Origin: Anaerolineales bacterium
Lineage (GTDB): Bacteria; Chloroflexota; Anaerolineae; 4572-78; J111
Assembly: GCA_015075405.1 (NCBI GenBank)
Contig: JABTUK010000005.1
Coordinates: forward strand, 496,001 to 560,000
DNA length: 64,000 bases
Direction of reading: 5' to 3'
Part shown: in pieces, positions 41,268-49,698 of the stretch
Layout of the letters: each line of letters begins with the position of its first letter
Position numbering within the stretch: position 1 is the stretch's first letter
Program-made: the position numbers and the translations under genes
Notes under the pieces: model-generated
What the model was told of the DNA's origin: nothing
What the model saw: only the letters and a program-made list of their open reading frames with translations
Databases searched by the model: none

Positions 41268-41330
41268 GAGGCGAGGAGGCGTGAGGCGATGAAGCGAAAA
41301 ATTCTTCGCCTCACGCCTCCTCGCCTCACA
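41268..41330. repeat. GAGGCGAGGAGGCGTGAGG hairpin
   Basis: GAGGCGAGGAGGCGTGAGGCG and the complementary CGCCTCACGCCTCCTCGCCTC are separated by an AT-rich loop. It lies just past the proA stop (minus strand) and is a likely transcript end. Confidence 0.78.
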
Positions 41331-41333
41331 TCA

Positions 41334-42593
41334 TTAAGGCCGCACCTGCCCATTGCCCAGAACGACCCATTTGTAGGTGGTCAACTCTTTCAAGCCCATC
41401 GGGCCGCGGGCGTGTAGGGGCTGAGTGCTAACTGCCACTTCCGCGCCCAGGCCAAACTGTCCACCGTCGTTGAAGCGGGTGCTGGCATTGACCAGCACGG
41501 CGGCAGAGTTGACCTCGTTGACAAAGCGCATGGCGGCGCTGTAATCTTCGGTGATGATGGCGTCGGTGTGGCTGCTGCCGTGCGCGTAAATGTGGTCGAG
41601 GGCCTCGTCCAGGCTGTCTACCACTTTAACGGCAGCAATCAGGGCCATAAATTCGGTGTCGAAGTCGTCGGGGCCGGCCGGCTTAACGGCGGGATGGTCT
41701 TCTAAAATAGCCAGGGCGCGCGGCTCGCAGCGAATTTCGACGTTGTGTTCGGCCCAGGCGTCGGCCACGCGGGGCAGGATTTGCGGAGCAACCGTCTGGT
41801 GGACCAGCAGGGTATCCATGGCATTGCAGACCGAGGGTCGCTGAACTTTGGCATTGACCACAATCGGCGCGACTTTGGTCAGGTCGGCGGCCACGTCCAC
41901 ATACACGTGGCAAATGCCAATGCCGCCGGTGATGACCGGCACGGTGGCGTTTTCGATGGCAAACTGGTGCAAAGCCGCGCCGCCGCGGGGGATAATCATA
42001 TCAATCAGGCCGTTGGCCCGCAGCATCTCTTTGATCAATTCGCGGTCGGTGGATTCGATGAGTTGAATGCCCTCGGTGGGCAGGCCGGCTGCGGCGCAGC
42101 CCAGCCGTACCGCTTCGGCCAGGGCGCGATTGGAATGAGCGGCCTCTTTGCCCCCCCGCAAAATAGCGGCGTTGCCACTTTTGAGACAGAGGGCGGAAAT
42201 ATCAATGGTCACATTGGGGCGGCTTTCGTAAATTACGCCGATGACCCCAATCGGGATGCGTCGTTTGCTAACCTGCAAATTGTTGGGTAGACGGCGGCTC
42301 TCGAACTCTTCGCCTACCGGGTCGGGCAGGTTGATGATGGATTTGACATCATTGGCCATGCTTTCCAGCCGGGTGGGGGTCAGCAGCAGCCGGTCGAGTA
42401 GGGCTTCGCTCAGGCCGTTGGCCCGGCCCGCGTCAATATCCTTGTCGTTGGCTTCCAGGATGATTGGCTCCTGCTCCATAATGGTTTCGGCAATGATTTT
42501 GAGGGCTTTATTTTTGGTGGCTGTATCCAGCGTGGCCAGGGTGCGGGCCGCTTTTTTGGCCGCCTGGCCTTTGGTTAGCAGTTCGTTATCCAT
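41334..42593 (-). CDS. proA: Gamma-glutamyl phosphate reductase
   Basis: 419 residues from the ATG at 42593 (AAGGAT upstream). The ALDH-fold signature of ProA is clear: IGVIGVIYESRPNVTID, LRGGKEAAHSN, the catalytic Cys in QRPSVCNAMDTLLVH and the terminal GPMGLKELTTYKWV. It reduces gamma-glutamyl phosphate to glutamate semialdehyde in proline synthesis. proB is not adjacent. Normal length. Confidence 0.97.
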   Translation of the reverse strand: MDNELLTKGQAAKKAARTLATLDTATKNKALKIIAETIMEQEPIILEANDKDIDAGRANGLSEALLDRLLLTPTRLESMANDVKSIINLPDPVGEEFESRRLPNNLQVSKRRIPIGVIGVIYESRPNVTIDISALCLKSGNAAILRGGKEAAHSNRALAEAVRLGCAAAGLPTEGIQLIESTDRELIKEMLRANGLIDMIIPRGGAALHQFAIENATVPVITGGIGICHVYVDVAADLTKVAPIVVNAKVQRPSVCNAMDTLLVHQTVAPQILPRVADAWAEHNVEIRCEPRALAILEDHPAVKPAGPDDFDTEFMALIAAVKVVDSLDEALDHIYAHGSSHTDAIITEDYSAAMRFVNEVNSAAVLVNASTRFNDGGQFGLGAEVAVSTQPLHARGPMGLKELTTYKWVVLGNGQVRP

Positions 42594-42663
42594 AAGCAAT
42601 TTATCCTTTGCCTAACTAAAACACCGTGCTCCAGGCTATAGTTGCGTCAAATAAATATTCAGA

Positions 42664-42782
42664 GTTACTACTCAGACTCCTGTCATTTCGAGACCGAAGG
42701 TCGAGAAATCCCCACGGCGTAATACGTAAAAGTAAGTCGGGGATTTCTCCCTGCGGTCGAAATGACATGGCTGAGCAGTTAC
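42664..42782. mobile_element. MITE-like element, copy F (8-bp TSD)
   Basis: Ends GTTACTACTCAG and CTGAGCAGTTAC; flanked by TATTCAGA on both sides (42656-42663 and 42783-42790), a perfect 8-bp duplication. Shorter interior than copies A, B and E. Between the proA start and the manA stop. Confidence 0.88.
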
Positions 42783-42828
42783 TATTCAGAAATTAAATGG
42801 GACACAGATTTCACAGATTTTTCTTTGT

Positions 42829-43845
42829 TCACTGTCCTTCCGGCACATAGGCTCGCAGAAATACCGCCGAGTCGAGAGCTTCAATCTCGAAATCGCCGAG
42901 GGCAGCCGGGAGCAAAGTGAAACGAACGGCGGGCAGTTCAAAGCTCTCGCCAGCGCCCCACCCCACCCGGCCCAGCCCGGACATGATGCCCCAAATTTCA
43001 AAGGTGCTGCCATCGCAGCGGCCTGAAAATTTTGTACCCGTTTGCTTGAAAGTGACCCGTTCGACGTTAAAGTAAGGGCAGGCGGTAATGATTTCGCGGC
43101 GCAGGCCGGCATTGTCTTCAAGTAACTGAGGTTGAAAATGGCCCGGCTCTACCTGGGCGAAATTAATCACCTCAATGGCTTTGTCTATGTGCAAGGGCCG
43201 AGGCTGGCCGTCCGGCCCCAGCCGGTTCCAATCATAAACCCGGTAGGTGGTATCGGAATTTTGTTGGATTTCGGCCAGCATGATGCCGTCCATAATCGCG
43301 TGAATCGAGCCGGCGGGAATAAAAACAGCATCCCCGGCTTTGACCGGCAGTTGATGGAGGCAGGTTTCCAGGTTACCCGCTTCGAGAGCCTGCCGGAAGG
43401 CAGCCGGGGTGACGCCCCGCTTGAGGCCGTAGATCAAATAGGAGTCCGGCTCGGCGTGGAGGATGTACCACATTTCGGTTTTGCCCAACTCGCCGTTTTC
43501 ATGCCGGTTGGCATAGTCGTCGTTGGGGTGGACCTGCACCGAGAGGGGTTGGGTAGCGTCCAGCAGTTTAACCAGCAGCGGAAACTTGCCCCGGTTCAGC
43601 ATGGCCTGTGAGCGGGAACCCACCAAATCCAGGCCGAGAACCGCCAGCGCCTGGGGCAGTGTTTGCCCGGCCAAAGGGCCATTTTCAACCGTTGTAGGCG
43701 AGGAGGGATGGCCGGATATTTCCCAACTTTCGGCCACGATGCCGGGCGGCAAAGCGCGGCCCAATTTAGTTTCAAGGTTGCGCCCGCCCCACAGGTAATC
43801 ACGAAAAACAGGAGTAAAGGTGAGGGGATAAGTTGTTTTGTCCAT
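42829..43845 (-). CDS. manA: Mannose-6-phosphate isomerase, class I
   Basis: 338 residues from the ATG at 43845 (an in-frame ATG at 43863 is an alternative). Type I PMI cupin signature: FRDYLWGGRNLETKLG, then zinc ligands in LSVQVHPNDDYANRHENGE and the later AVFIPAGSIHAI, and TYRVYDWNR. It interconverts mannose 6-phosphate and fructose 6-phosphate. Shorter than enteric ManA, as in the Gram-positive/Chloroflexi-type enzymes. Divergent from the Rieske operon. Confidence 0.92.
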   Translation of the reverse strand: MDKTTYPLTFTPVFRDYLWGGRNLETKLGRALPPGIVAESWEISGHPSSPTTVENGPLAGQTLPQALAVLGLDLVGSRSQAMLNRGKFPLLVKLLDATQPLSVQVHPNDDYANRHENGELGKTEMWYILHAEPDSYLIYGLKRGVTPAAFRQALEAGNLETCLHQLPVKAGDAVFIPAGSIHAIMDGIMLAEIQQNSDTTYRVYDWNRLGPDGQPRPLHIDKAIEVINFAQVEPGHFQPQLLEDNAGLRREIITACPYFNVERVTFKQTGTKFSGRCDGSTFEIWGIMSGLGRVGWGAGESFELPAVRFTLLPAALGDFEIEALDSAVFLRAYVPEGQ

Positions 43846-44063
43846 ACTATGATTTTGGCTCATGTTTGTCGTTTGAGCAAACTTATCAAGGAGGCATGGA
43901 AGATTGAAGGTTACATTCTTTTTGTCTATTGTTTTTGATGTGGTAAAATAGGCCGAAAGCACAATTGGCCGATGCTGTTTGGGTTTGGATATTGAAACCT
44001 TTCGGATTTTTAAAGCTTAAAGATTTGAAAATATGTTCGCTCGTGCAAATTGTAACATAAGGC

Positions 44064-44092
44064 TTGCCATTTAAATTTGAGCGTGTTATAAT
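44064..44092 (+). promoter_or_regulatory. Sigma70-type promoter of the Rieske/cytochrome operon
   Basis: TTGCCA (44064-44069) and TATAAT (44087-44092) with exactly 17 bp between them, about 98 bp before the Rieske ATG. The best promoter match in the window. The rest of the 344-bp divergent region is AT-rich and otherwise featureless. Confidence 0.72.
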
Positions 44093-44189
44093 CGCACACC
44101 CATAAGCCCAAACAAAACCAAACCCCTTTTGTTCATCATTATAATACGGATTCAAATAACCGCGTCAGTGAGGAAAGGATATTTGGCCT

Positions 44190-45215
44190 ATGCCGACGAA
44201 AACTCCTGAAGAAATTCAAGCGCAGCGAGAAGCCTGGCTGGCCCGTAAAGCGGCGAGAGCCGCCGGACAGGAGGCGCCGCCGCAACCTGCGGCCCCTGCC
44301 AGCGAAGCAGAGCCAGTTGTTGAAGTTTCTGCTCCGCCCGAACCTGTCGTTGAAGCGCCCGCAGCTACACCCGAACCAGTGGCGGCCCCTGCCCCTTCCA
44401 CACCCCCAGCCGCCCCTCCCGCCGGAGGTAAACGAAGCCCCGAAGAAATTAGAGCGCAGCGAGAAGCTTTTCTGGCGGCCAAGGCGGCCAAAGCAGCCGG
44501 CGTAGCCGCCCCTGCTCCAAAACCTGCTGAGGCTGCCCCCGCTCCTGCCCCGGCCGCTACGCCCACTGCGGTGGAAAAACCCGCCCCGGCCCCCAAACCT
44601 GCTGCCGCTGCCACACCCAAACCCGCCCCGGCGAAAGCAGCTCCGGCCGAACCGGAGAAAATTGACCCCACTGTGACCCGGCGTGAATTTCTGAATTATG
44701 CCTGGCTGGCCTCGATTGCCCTTTTGACGGTCCAGGGAATTGGGATGGGGTTGTGGTTTGCCTTCCCTAACTTTAAAGAGGGCCAGTTTGGCGGCAACTT
44801 CCCCATTGGCGACGCGGCAGGCGCTTTACCCGAAGTCAATTCTGGACCTAAAGCTTACGTGGATGGTAAATTCTGGTTGGTCAATCTGGATACCGAGGTG
44901 GATGGTCAGTCAAGAAAAGGGATTATGGCCATTTACAAAGTTTGCACGCACTTGGGCTGTCTGTACGAATGGGTGCCGATGACCAATCGCTTTGAGTGTC
45001 CGTGTCACGGTTCAAAATTTCAGCTTTCGGGTGATTACATTGCCGGCCCGGCCCGGCGCAGTTTGGATCGGTTTGTGATTCAGGCGGTTGCTCCTGATGG
45101 CTCAATTAAAGAAACCGATGCTGAGGGCAACCCTTTAGAGATAAACGGGGATGAAACCCTGATCATTGATACGGGTCGAAGAATTTTAGGCGCGCCAGTT
45201 TTGGTTCCGGCCTAA
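44190..45215 (+). CDS. Rieske iron-sulfur protein with duplicated N-terminal extension
   Basis: 341 residues. Residues 1-165 are an unusual Ala/Pro-rich cytoplasmic extension with a duplicated motif (TPEEIQAQREAWLARKAARA at ~4-23 and SPEEIRAQREAFLAAKAAKA at ~93-112). A membrane helix follows (~170-195, NYAWLASIALLTVQGIGMGL), then the Rieske domain with both [2Fe-2S] boxes CTHLGC and CPCHGS. It is the electron-accepting subunit of a cytochrome bc-type complex oxidising quinol. First gene of the operon with cytochrome b and a dihaem cytochrome c. GAGGAAAGG lies upstream. Confidence 0.93.
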   Translation: MPTKTPEEIQAQREAWLARKAARAAGQEAPPQPAAPASEAEPVVEVSAPPEPVVEAPAATPEPVAAPAPSTPPAAPPAGGKRSPEEIRAQREAFLAAKAAKAAGVAAPAPKPAEAAPAPAPAATPTAVEKPAPAPKPAAAATPKPAPAKAAPAEPEKIDPTVTRREFLNYAWLASIALLTVQGIGMGLWFAFPNFKEGQFGGNFPIGDAAGALPEVNSGPKAYVDGKFWLVNLDTEVDGQSRKGIMAIYKVCTHLGCLYEWVPMTNRFECPCHGSKFQLSGDYIAGPARRSLDRFVIQAVAPDGSIKETDAEGNPLEINGDETLIIDTGRRILGAPVLVPA

Positions 45216-45221
45216 CAGTTA

Positions 45222-45287
45222 CCAGTGAACAATGATCAGTGATCAGTTATCAGTCCCACAGTTCACTGATTACTGACTACTGATGAC
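45222..45287. repeat. ATCAGTGATCAGTTATCAGT-word repeat
   Basis: Tandem ATCAGT words are followed by ACTGATTACTGACTACTGATG, partially complementary. It lies just past the Rieske stop. Similar words at 19928-19952. Confidence 0.6.
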
Positions 45288-45335
45288 TGTTTTTAAAGGA
45301 GCCGTCACAAGCTAACGCACACCACCGATAATGAA

Positions 45336-45411
45336 AAGGTAGCAAGTAGCAAGGTGGCAGAGCCGTATGATTTCCCTGTCTACCGTCTACCGTCTACCGT
45401 CTACTATTTTC
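45336..45411. repeat. TAGACGGTAGACAG-word element, copy 2 (inverted)
   Basis: Contains AGGTAGCAAGTAGCAAGGT and CTACCGTCTACCGTCTACC; the reverse complement parallels 27212-27283. It fills the Rieske/cyt b gap before the GAGGAGG ribosome binding site. Confidence 0.75.
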
Positions 45412-45431
45412 AGAGGAGGATAAGTAAGCGT

Positions 45432-47045
45432 ATGGATATTCCCGGCATGGGCTTTTGGCAAAACTTGACTCAAAAGGGCGTCAAACAAGCCGTTAGCGAT
45501 AAGATTGACGAGACTACCCGAGCCGTTCTGGCCGGGATTGGGGTAAAGGAAGCGCGCGCTTTGCTCAGAGGCGACCCGCCGACTGAAAAACCCAATCCGC
45601 GCTATCGGGCCCAGGTCAAGTCGTTTATGCTTCACATTCGGCCCAAATTTTACCAGGAAGGCTCAACTTGGTTCACCCACACCTTCCGCCTGGGCTATTT
45701 CTCGACGTTGTTGTTTATTATCGAAACCATCACCGGCTTGATTCTGATGGTTTATTACACGCCTTCACCCACCGTAGCCTACTATGACATGCTTAACATC
45801 CTGAGCAATGTTAACTTTGGCAAATTTTTGCGCGACTTTCATCGGCTGGGGGCCGAGTTGATGGTTATTGCCGTCACTTTGCATATGGTCAGGGTTTACT
45901 TTACCGGGGCGTATAAACATCCCCGCCAGTTTACCTGGCTGACTGGGGTGGTGTTGCTGCTGGTGACGCTGTTCCTCAGCTTTAGCGGCTACCTGCTGCC
46001 CTGGGACCAATTGGCCTTATGGGCCGTGACCATCGGCACCAGTATGGCCGAAGCGGCTCCGCTGGTGGGGTATCAGGTTAACCTGATTTTGCGCGGCTCG
46101 CAGGATATTGGGGCCGGGGGGCTGCTCAGGTTTTACCTGTTGCACGTTTTCATGCTGCCACTGCTGGCGATTGTTTTTATCAGTATTCACTACTACAAAG
46201 TTTCCCGTGAGCACAGCATCTCGCTACCGGCCGTGATTGAAGAAGGCGAAGCGCCGCCTGACAAGATTGCGGCAGCCAAGCGCAAAATTGACCTCATCCC
46301 CGATCTGATTACCAGCGAAATTATGTGGGCGGCTGTCTTGATTGCCGGGATGACGGTTTATATTGCCTTCTTCTACTCTGCCGCCCTGGAACACCACGCC
46401 GATCCCTTAAAAACACCGCTGCATACCACCGCCCCATGGTATTTCCTGTGGCTGCAAGGTATGCTTAAACTGGGTGATAAAACCATGTGGGGTGTTGTTA
46501 TCCCTACAATTATCTTCCTGATCCTCTTTGCTGTACCCTACATTGACCCCGGCCCCAGCCGCTTGGCTAAAAATCGCAAGGTGGGGATTACCGTTGGCAT
46601 TCTGACCACGATTTTTATCGTTATTCTGACCTATATGGGGACGGGGCTGTGGGGCGTGGCTGCGCCGCCGCCGGTTGAGTTGATCCAGGAATTTATTCCC
46701 GAAGAAGGGGTGGGTGAAGTGAGAGCCATCCCTTATGACCAACTGTTTGGAGGCAGCTATAAAGCCAGCGATCCGGCCACCTATCCTTCGGGCAGGTTGG
46801 GCGAAATTTTGGCCGAGATGAAGGAAGCTGTTGATCGCGAAAGCGAAAGAGGGGATAATAACTTTTTCGATGGTGATATCACCATTGCTATTGAAGATTG
46901 GCAGACCGACCTGAAGAAACTGACCGTGACCGTTCTGTGGGAAGAAGTGCCGGAAGGCGGTACTGAGCGGGAGCCGCGCACCTATGAGAAACTTTTCTTT
47001 ATCCATCGTGAGTCGGGCTATGAATTGCTCGAATCTAAGTTCTAA
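45432..47045 (+). CDS. Cytochrome b of a bc/b6f-type complex, with C-terminal extension
   Basis: 537 residues from the ATG at 45432 (GAGGAGG upstream). After an ~85-residue amphipathic N-terminus come the b-type helices. The paired haem ligands are visible as HRLGAELMVIAVTLHM (His-x13-His) and LLHVFMLPLLAIVFISIHYY. The sequence then continues with subunit-IV-like helices (APWYFLWLQGML, VVIPTIIFLILFAVPYID). The last ~120 residues form a hydrophilic domain (EEVPEGGTEREPRTYE) not normally present in cytochrome b. It carries out quinol oxidation with the Rieske protein and passes electrons to the downstream cytochrome c. Confidence 0.93.
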   Translation: MDIPGMGFWQNLTQKGVKQAVSDKIDETTRAVLAGIGVKEARALLRGDPPTEKPNPRYRAQVKSFMLHIRPKFYQEGSTWFTHTFRLGYFSTLLFIIETITGLILMVYYTPSPTVAYYDMLNILSNVNFGKFLRDFHRLGAELMVIAVTLHMVRVYFTGAYKHPRQFTWLTGVVLLLVTLFLSFSGYLLPWDQLALWAVTIGTSMAEAAPLVGYQVNLILRGSQDIGAGGLLRFYLLHVFMLPLLAIVFISIHYYKVSREHSISLPAVIEEGEAPPDKIAAAKRKIDLIPDLITSEIMWAAVLIAGMTVYIAFFYSAALEHHADPLKTPLHTTAPWYFLWLQGMLKLGDKTMWGVVIPTIIFLILFAVPYIDPGPSRLAKNRKVGITVGILTTIFIVILTYMGTGLWGVAAPPPVELIQEFIPEEGVGEVRAIPYDQLFGGSYKASDPATYPSGRLGEILAEMKEAVDRESERGDNNFFDGDITIAIEDWQTDLKKLTVTVLWEEVPEGGTEREPRTYEKLFFIHRESGYELLESKF

Positions 47046-47072
47046 ATTACTCAATAGAGTGGATTAATAATC

Positions 47073-47822
47073 ATGATAGACTCAAGAATTTTGGTAGGGT
47101 TGTTAGCGGTTCTTATCTCGATCAGCGGTATAGTTTATGTCGGTATTGGAGAGGCGGATCGTCAGGCTGAGTTTACCAAGGCCTTTCAAGGGCGTTCTAT
47201 CGAATCTGGGGCGGCGCTTTATACCCAATATTGTGTTGAGTGCCACGGCCTAAAAGGTGAAGGCGGGGTTGGCCCCACCCTCAACAGCAAATATTTCTTT
47301 GAACAACGTCTGGCCGATATTGGTTATCAAGGCTCAATGAAGGCGTTTCTCACCCTGACCGTTCGGGGGGGACGCCCGGTGATGTCAGATCCTAACTACG
47401 GTCGCAATATGCCCACCTGGAGCGTTGATTACGGCGGCCCGCTGCGGAATGACCAGATTGATAATATTGTCACTTACATTATGAACTGGCAAGAGGCCGC
47501 CCCCGATTTGGGCGACCCCAACGCCGAACCCACACCCGTACCCGGCGACACTCCTGAAGAGCGCGGCAAAAACCTCTTCACCGGAATGGGCTGCGTGGGT
47601 TGCCATACCTTTAATGGACAGGGGGGGGCCGTAGGCCCGAACTTGACTGAGGTGTACGCTACAAAGGGTGAAGATTATGTTCGTCAATCTATCCTCCAAC
47701 CCAATGCTGTTATCGCTGAGGGGTTTCAGCCCAATTTAATGCCGCAGAATTTTCAGCAGCGGCTCAAAGGGGCAACCGACCTGGATGATATTATTGCCTA
47801 TCTGGCCACCGGCGGTCAATAA
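47073..47822 (+). CDS. Membrane-anchored dihaem cytochrome c
   Basis: 249 residues. An N-terminal helix (LVGLLAVLISISGIVYVGIG) anchors two class I cytochrome c domains with CVECH (about residue 50) and CVGCH (about residue 170). Axial Met candidates lie in GRNMPTWS and NLMPQNFQ. It takes the place of cytochrome c1 as electron carrier of the bc complex encoded just upstream (27 bp from cyt b). A strong terminator follows. Confidence 0.93.
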   Translation: MIDSRILVGLLAVLISISGIVYVGIGEADRQAEFTKAFQGRSIESGAALYTQYCVECHGLKGEGGVGPTLNSKYFFEQRLADIGYQGSMKAFLTLTVRGGRPVMSDPNYGRNMPTWSVDYGGPLRNDQIDNIVTYIMNWQEAAPDLGDPNAEPTPVPGDTPEERGKNLFTGMGCVGCHTFNGQGGAVGPNLTEVYATKGEDYVRQSILQPNAVIAEGFQPNLMPQNFQQRLKGATDLDDIIAYLATGGQ

Positions 47823-47849
47823 CCCTCAATAACAATGTAGCCTAGAATC

Positions 47850-47880
47850 AAAAGGCGGCTGCGAGAGCAGCCGCCTTTTT
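47850..47880 (+). terminator. Rho-independent terminator of the Rieske/cyt b/cyt c operon
   Basis: GGCGGCTGC-GAGA-GCAGCCGCC with T5; perfect 9-bp GC-rich stem 28 bp after the stop. Confidence 0.92.
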
Positions 47881-47911
47881 GTGTCATCGAATAAATTGAA
47901 TTGTAGCCAGC

Positions 47912-48043
47912 TTATAAAATTTGATCACCAAATTCGGTAAAACTGGAAGATTGGAAGGCTGGTAAACCCTGACCAATCTTCCAGCCTTCCGTTCTTCCTG
48001 GGTTATCGAGCTTACCGATTTTGAAGATCAAAACTCATTAGGC
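47912..48043. repeat. Large quasi-palindrome including copy 2 of the 50-bp repeat
   Basis: The left arm has TTCGGTAAAACTGGAAGATT; the right arm has AATCTTCCAGCCTTCCGTTC and then TACCGATTTTGAAGATCAAA. The right part (47994-48043) is the inverted copy of 3034-3083 and abuts the SCP2 stop. Confidence 0.7.
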
Positions 48044-48376
48044 CCGTCTACGATCAAACATCTCAGGAAATTTTAGGGCCAGGGTCATATCTCCCTGTAA
48101 CTTGATTTTTCCGGCCATAAATAAATTAACCGGGTTGGCTTCGCCATACGAAATAGCCACGTAATCACCGGCGGCCATTGTTAAGGTCAAATTGGGTGCG
48201 GCGCTGCGGCCTGGATTAACGTTAACAGTTCTATTGGCAATTTTTATCACCCAATCGCCGCCGCCGTCGCCGGTCAGTTCAAGCTGGATGCTGGTATCGA
48301 GACCATCCGCCTTCTCTGGTAGAAAGGCTTCGGGCATTTTTTGAATAATTAATTGGATATCATCGGCGACGCTCAT
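48038..48376 (-). CDS. SCP2 sterol-carrier-domain protein
   Basis: 112 residues, a single SCP2 domain: SIQLELTGDGGGDWVIKIAN, then NLTLTMAAGDYVAISYGEANPVNLFMAGKIKLQGDM with the GKIKLQGD signature. These small proteins bind hydrophobic ligands or lipids. AAGGAG is 11 bp before the ATG. Stands alone; no partner is indicated. The 3' end abuts a dispersed repeat. Confidence 0.9.
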   Translation of the reverse strand: MSVADDIQLIIQKMPEAFLPEKADGLDTSIQLELTGDGGGDWVIKIANRTVNVNPGRSAAPNLTLTMAAGDYVAISYGEANPVNLFMAGKIKLQGDMTLALKFPEMFDRRRA

Positions 48377-48470
48377 ACGGGCAGGCTCCTTGAGAAATGA
48401 AATAAATTGGATTTCTTGAGTATAGCCGGTCTGGCCGCTCCTGTCAATGAAAAATGTCCGGGTTATCCGG

Positions 48471-48499
48471 TTGACGATCTGCGGCCAAAGCAGTAGAAT
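48471..48499 (+). promoter_or_regulatory. Sigma70-type promoter of the cupin-radC genes
   Basis: TTGACG (48471-48476) and TAGAAT (48494-48499) with 17 bp between them; each 5/6. About 40 bp before the cupin ATG. Confidence 0.65.
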
Positions 48500-48538
48500 A
48501 AGCCCATCTAAATTTTTAAATCATATCTGGAGAAGTGC

Positions 48539-48850
48539 ATGGAGTTGAAAGTAATCCCCTGGGCCGGTCAGACTCCCCCCACCGAGGCTGAATTGCGTGA
48601 CACGCTTGTCAATCAAGAACTCAAAGTGTATCAGTGGTCAAATCGGCCCGAAGAAGTTTATGCGGGCCACACTCACGGCTATCATAAAATTGTCTGTGTG
48701 GTGGAAGGCAGCATCAAATTTGATTGTCCCACTCACCATAAAGTGTTTAACCTGATGCCCGGCGACCGGCTGGAATTGCCGGCCGGCGTGCGGCACAGCG
48801 CCGTAGTGGGGCCGCAGGGCGTCACCTGCTTAGAAGCTCACGTTTACTAA
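48539..48850 (+). CDS. Small cupin-domain protein
   Basis: 103 residues forming one cupin barrel. Motif 1 is AGHTHGYHKIVCVVEGSI with the metal His residues; motif 2 is LMPGDRLELPAGVRHSAVV. Substrate unknown; single-domain cupins are isomerases, dioxygenases or ligand sensors. GGAGAAG lies upstream of the ATG. It precedes radC by 27 bp on the same strand. Confidence 0.88.
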   Translation: MELKVIPWAGQTPPTEAELRDTLVNQELKVYQWSNRPEEVYAGHTHGYHKIVCVVEGSIKFDCPTHHKVFNLMPGDRLELPAGVRHSAVVGPQGVTCLEAHVY

Positions 48851-48877
48851 CCAGCGCCGCTGTTTTCAGGTTTGCCC

Positions 48878-49594
48878 ATGTCTACCGACCGATCCTCTCA
48901 CTATCATCCAACCATCCACGATTTTCCTCTGGGCGAACGTCCGCGAGAACGGCTGCAATATTACGGGCCAACGGCCCTTTCTAACGCCGAGTTATTGGCT
49001 ATTTTGCTGCGGGTTGGCAGCGCCGGCGAAAATGTAGTGGCGCTTAGCACCCGCCTGCTGGTTGAATTTGGCGGTTTGGCCGGGCTGGCTAAGGCTTCTT
49101 TTAGCGATCTGGCCACCATCAAGGGGGTCGGCACGGCTAAAACGGCTCAACTCAAAGCAGCCATCGAATTGGGCCGCCGCTTGCTCATCACTTCGCCCGA
49201 TGCCCGTCCCCAAATCACCTCGCCGTTGGAGGCGGCCAACTTGCTCATGCTGGAGATGGGCGGTTTAGAGCAAGAACATCTGCGCACCTTGCTGCTCGAC
49301 ACCAAAAATAGAGTTTTGGCCAGCCCAACTGTTTACGTGGGTAACGTCAACTCCTCCATTATCCGCATCTCCGAAGTTTTTCGTGAAGCCGTGCGCGAAA
49401 ATGCCACAGCTATGATTGTGGCCCATAATCACCCCTCCGGCGACCCCACCCCCTCACCCGAAGATGTTCAAGTTACCCGTTCCATTGTCGAAGCCGGCTC
49501 GCTTCTGGGTATTGATGTCCTTGACCATCTGGTGATAGGACATCAACGCTTTATCAGCCTAAAAGAGCGCGGCCTCGGCTTTGATAGATTTTAA
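48878..49594 (+). CDS. radC: RadC/YicR family JAB-domain protein
   Basis: 238 residues from the ATG at 48878. An N-terminal helix-hairpin-helix (LRVGSAGENV...IKGVGTAKTAQLKAAIELG) is followed by the MPN/JAMM domain with EVFREAVRENATAMIVAHNHPSGDPTPSPED. The JAMM metal site is intact. Despite the old name, a role in DNA repair is not established. Complete and of usual length. Confidence 0.93.
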   Translation: MSTDRSSHYHPTIHDFPLGERPRERLQYYGPTALSNAELLAILLRVGSAGENVVALSTRLLVEFGGLAGLAKASFSDLATIKGVGTAKTAQLKAAIELGRRLLITSPDARPQITSPLEAANLLMLEMGGLEQEHLRTLLLDTKNRVLASPTVYVGNVNSSIIRISEVFREAVRENATAMIVAHNHPSGDPTPSPEDVQVTRSIVEAGSLLGIDVLDHLVIGHQRFISLKERGLGFDRF

Positions 49595-49618
49595 CTGAAT
49601 CTCCCTTCTCGAATTTAT

Positions 49619-49647
49619 TTTACAAATTAGATTCAGAATGTTATACT
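49619..49647 (+). promoter_or_regulatory. Sigma70-type promoter of the alpha-oxoamine synthase gene
   Basis: TTTACA (49619-49624) and TATACT (49642-49647), 17-bp spacer, each 5/6; about 50 bp before the ATG at 49699. Confidence 0.62.
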
Positions 49648-49698
49648 TTTGCCGCTGCTCCGGTAAGCTGACAACTTTTTGGCAGGGAAAGGAACTTT

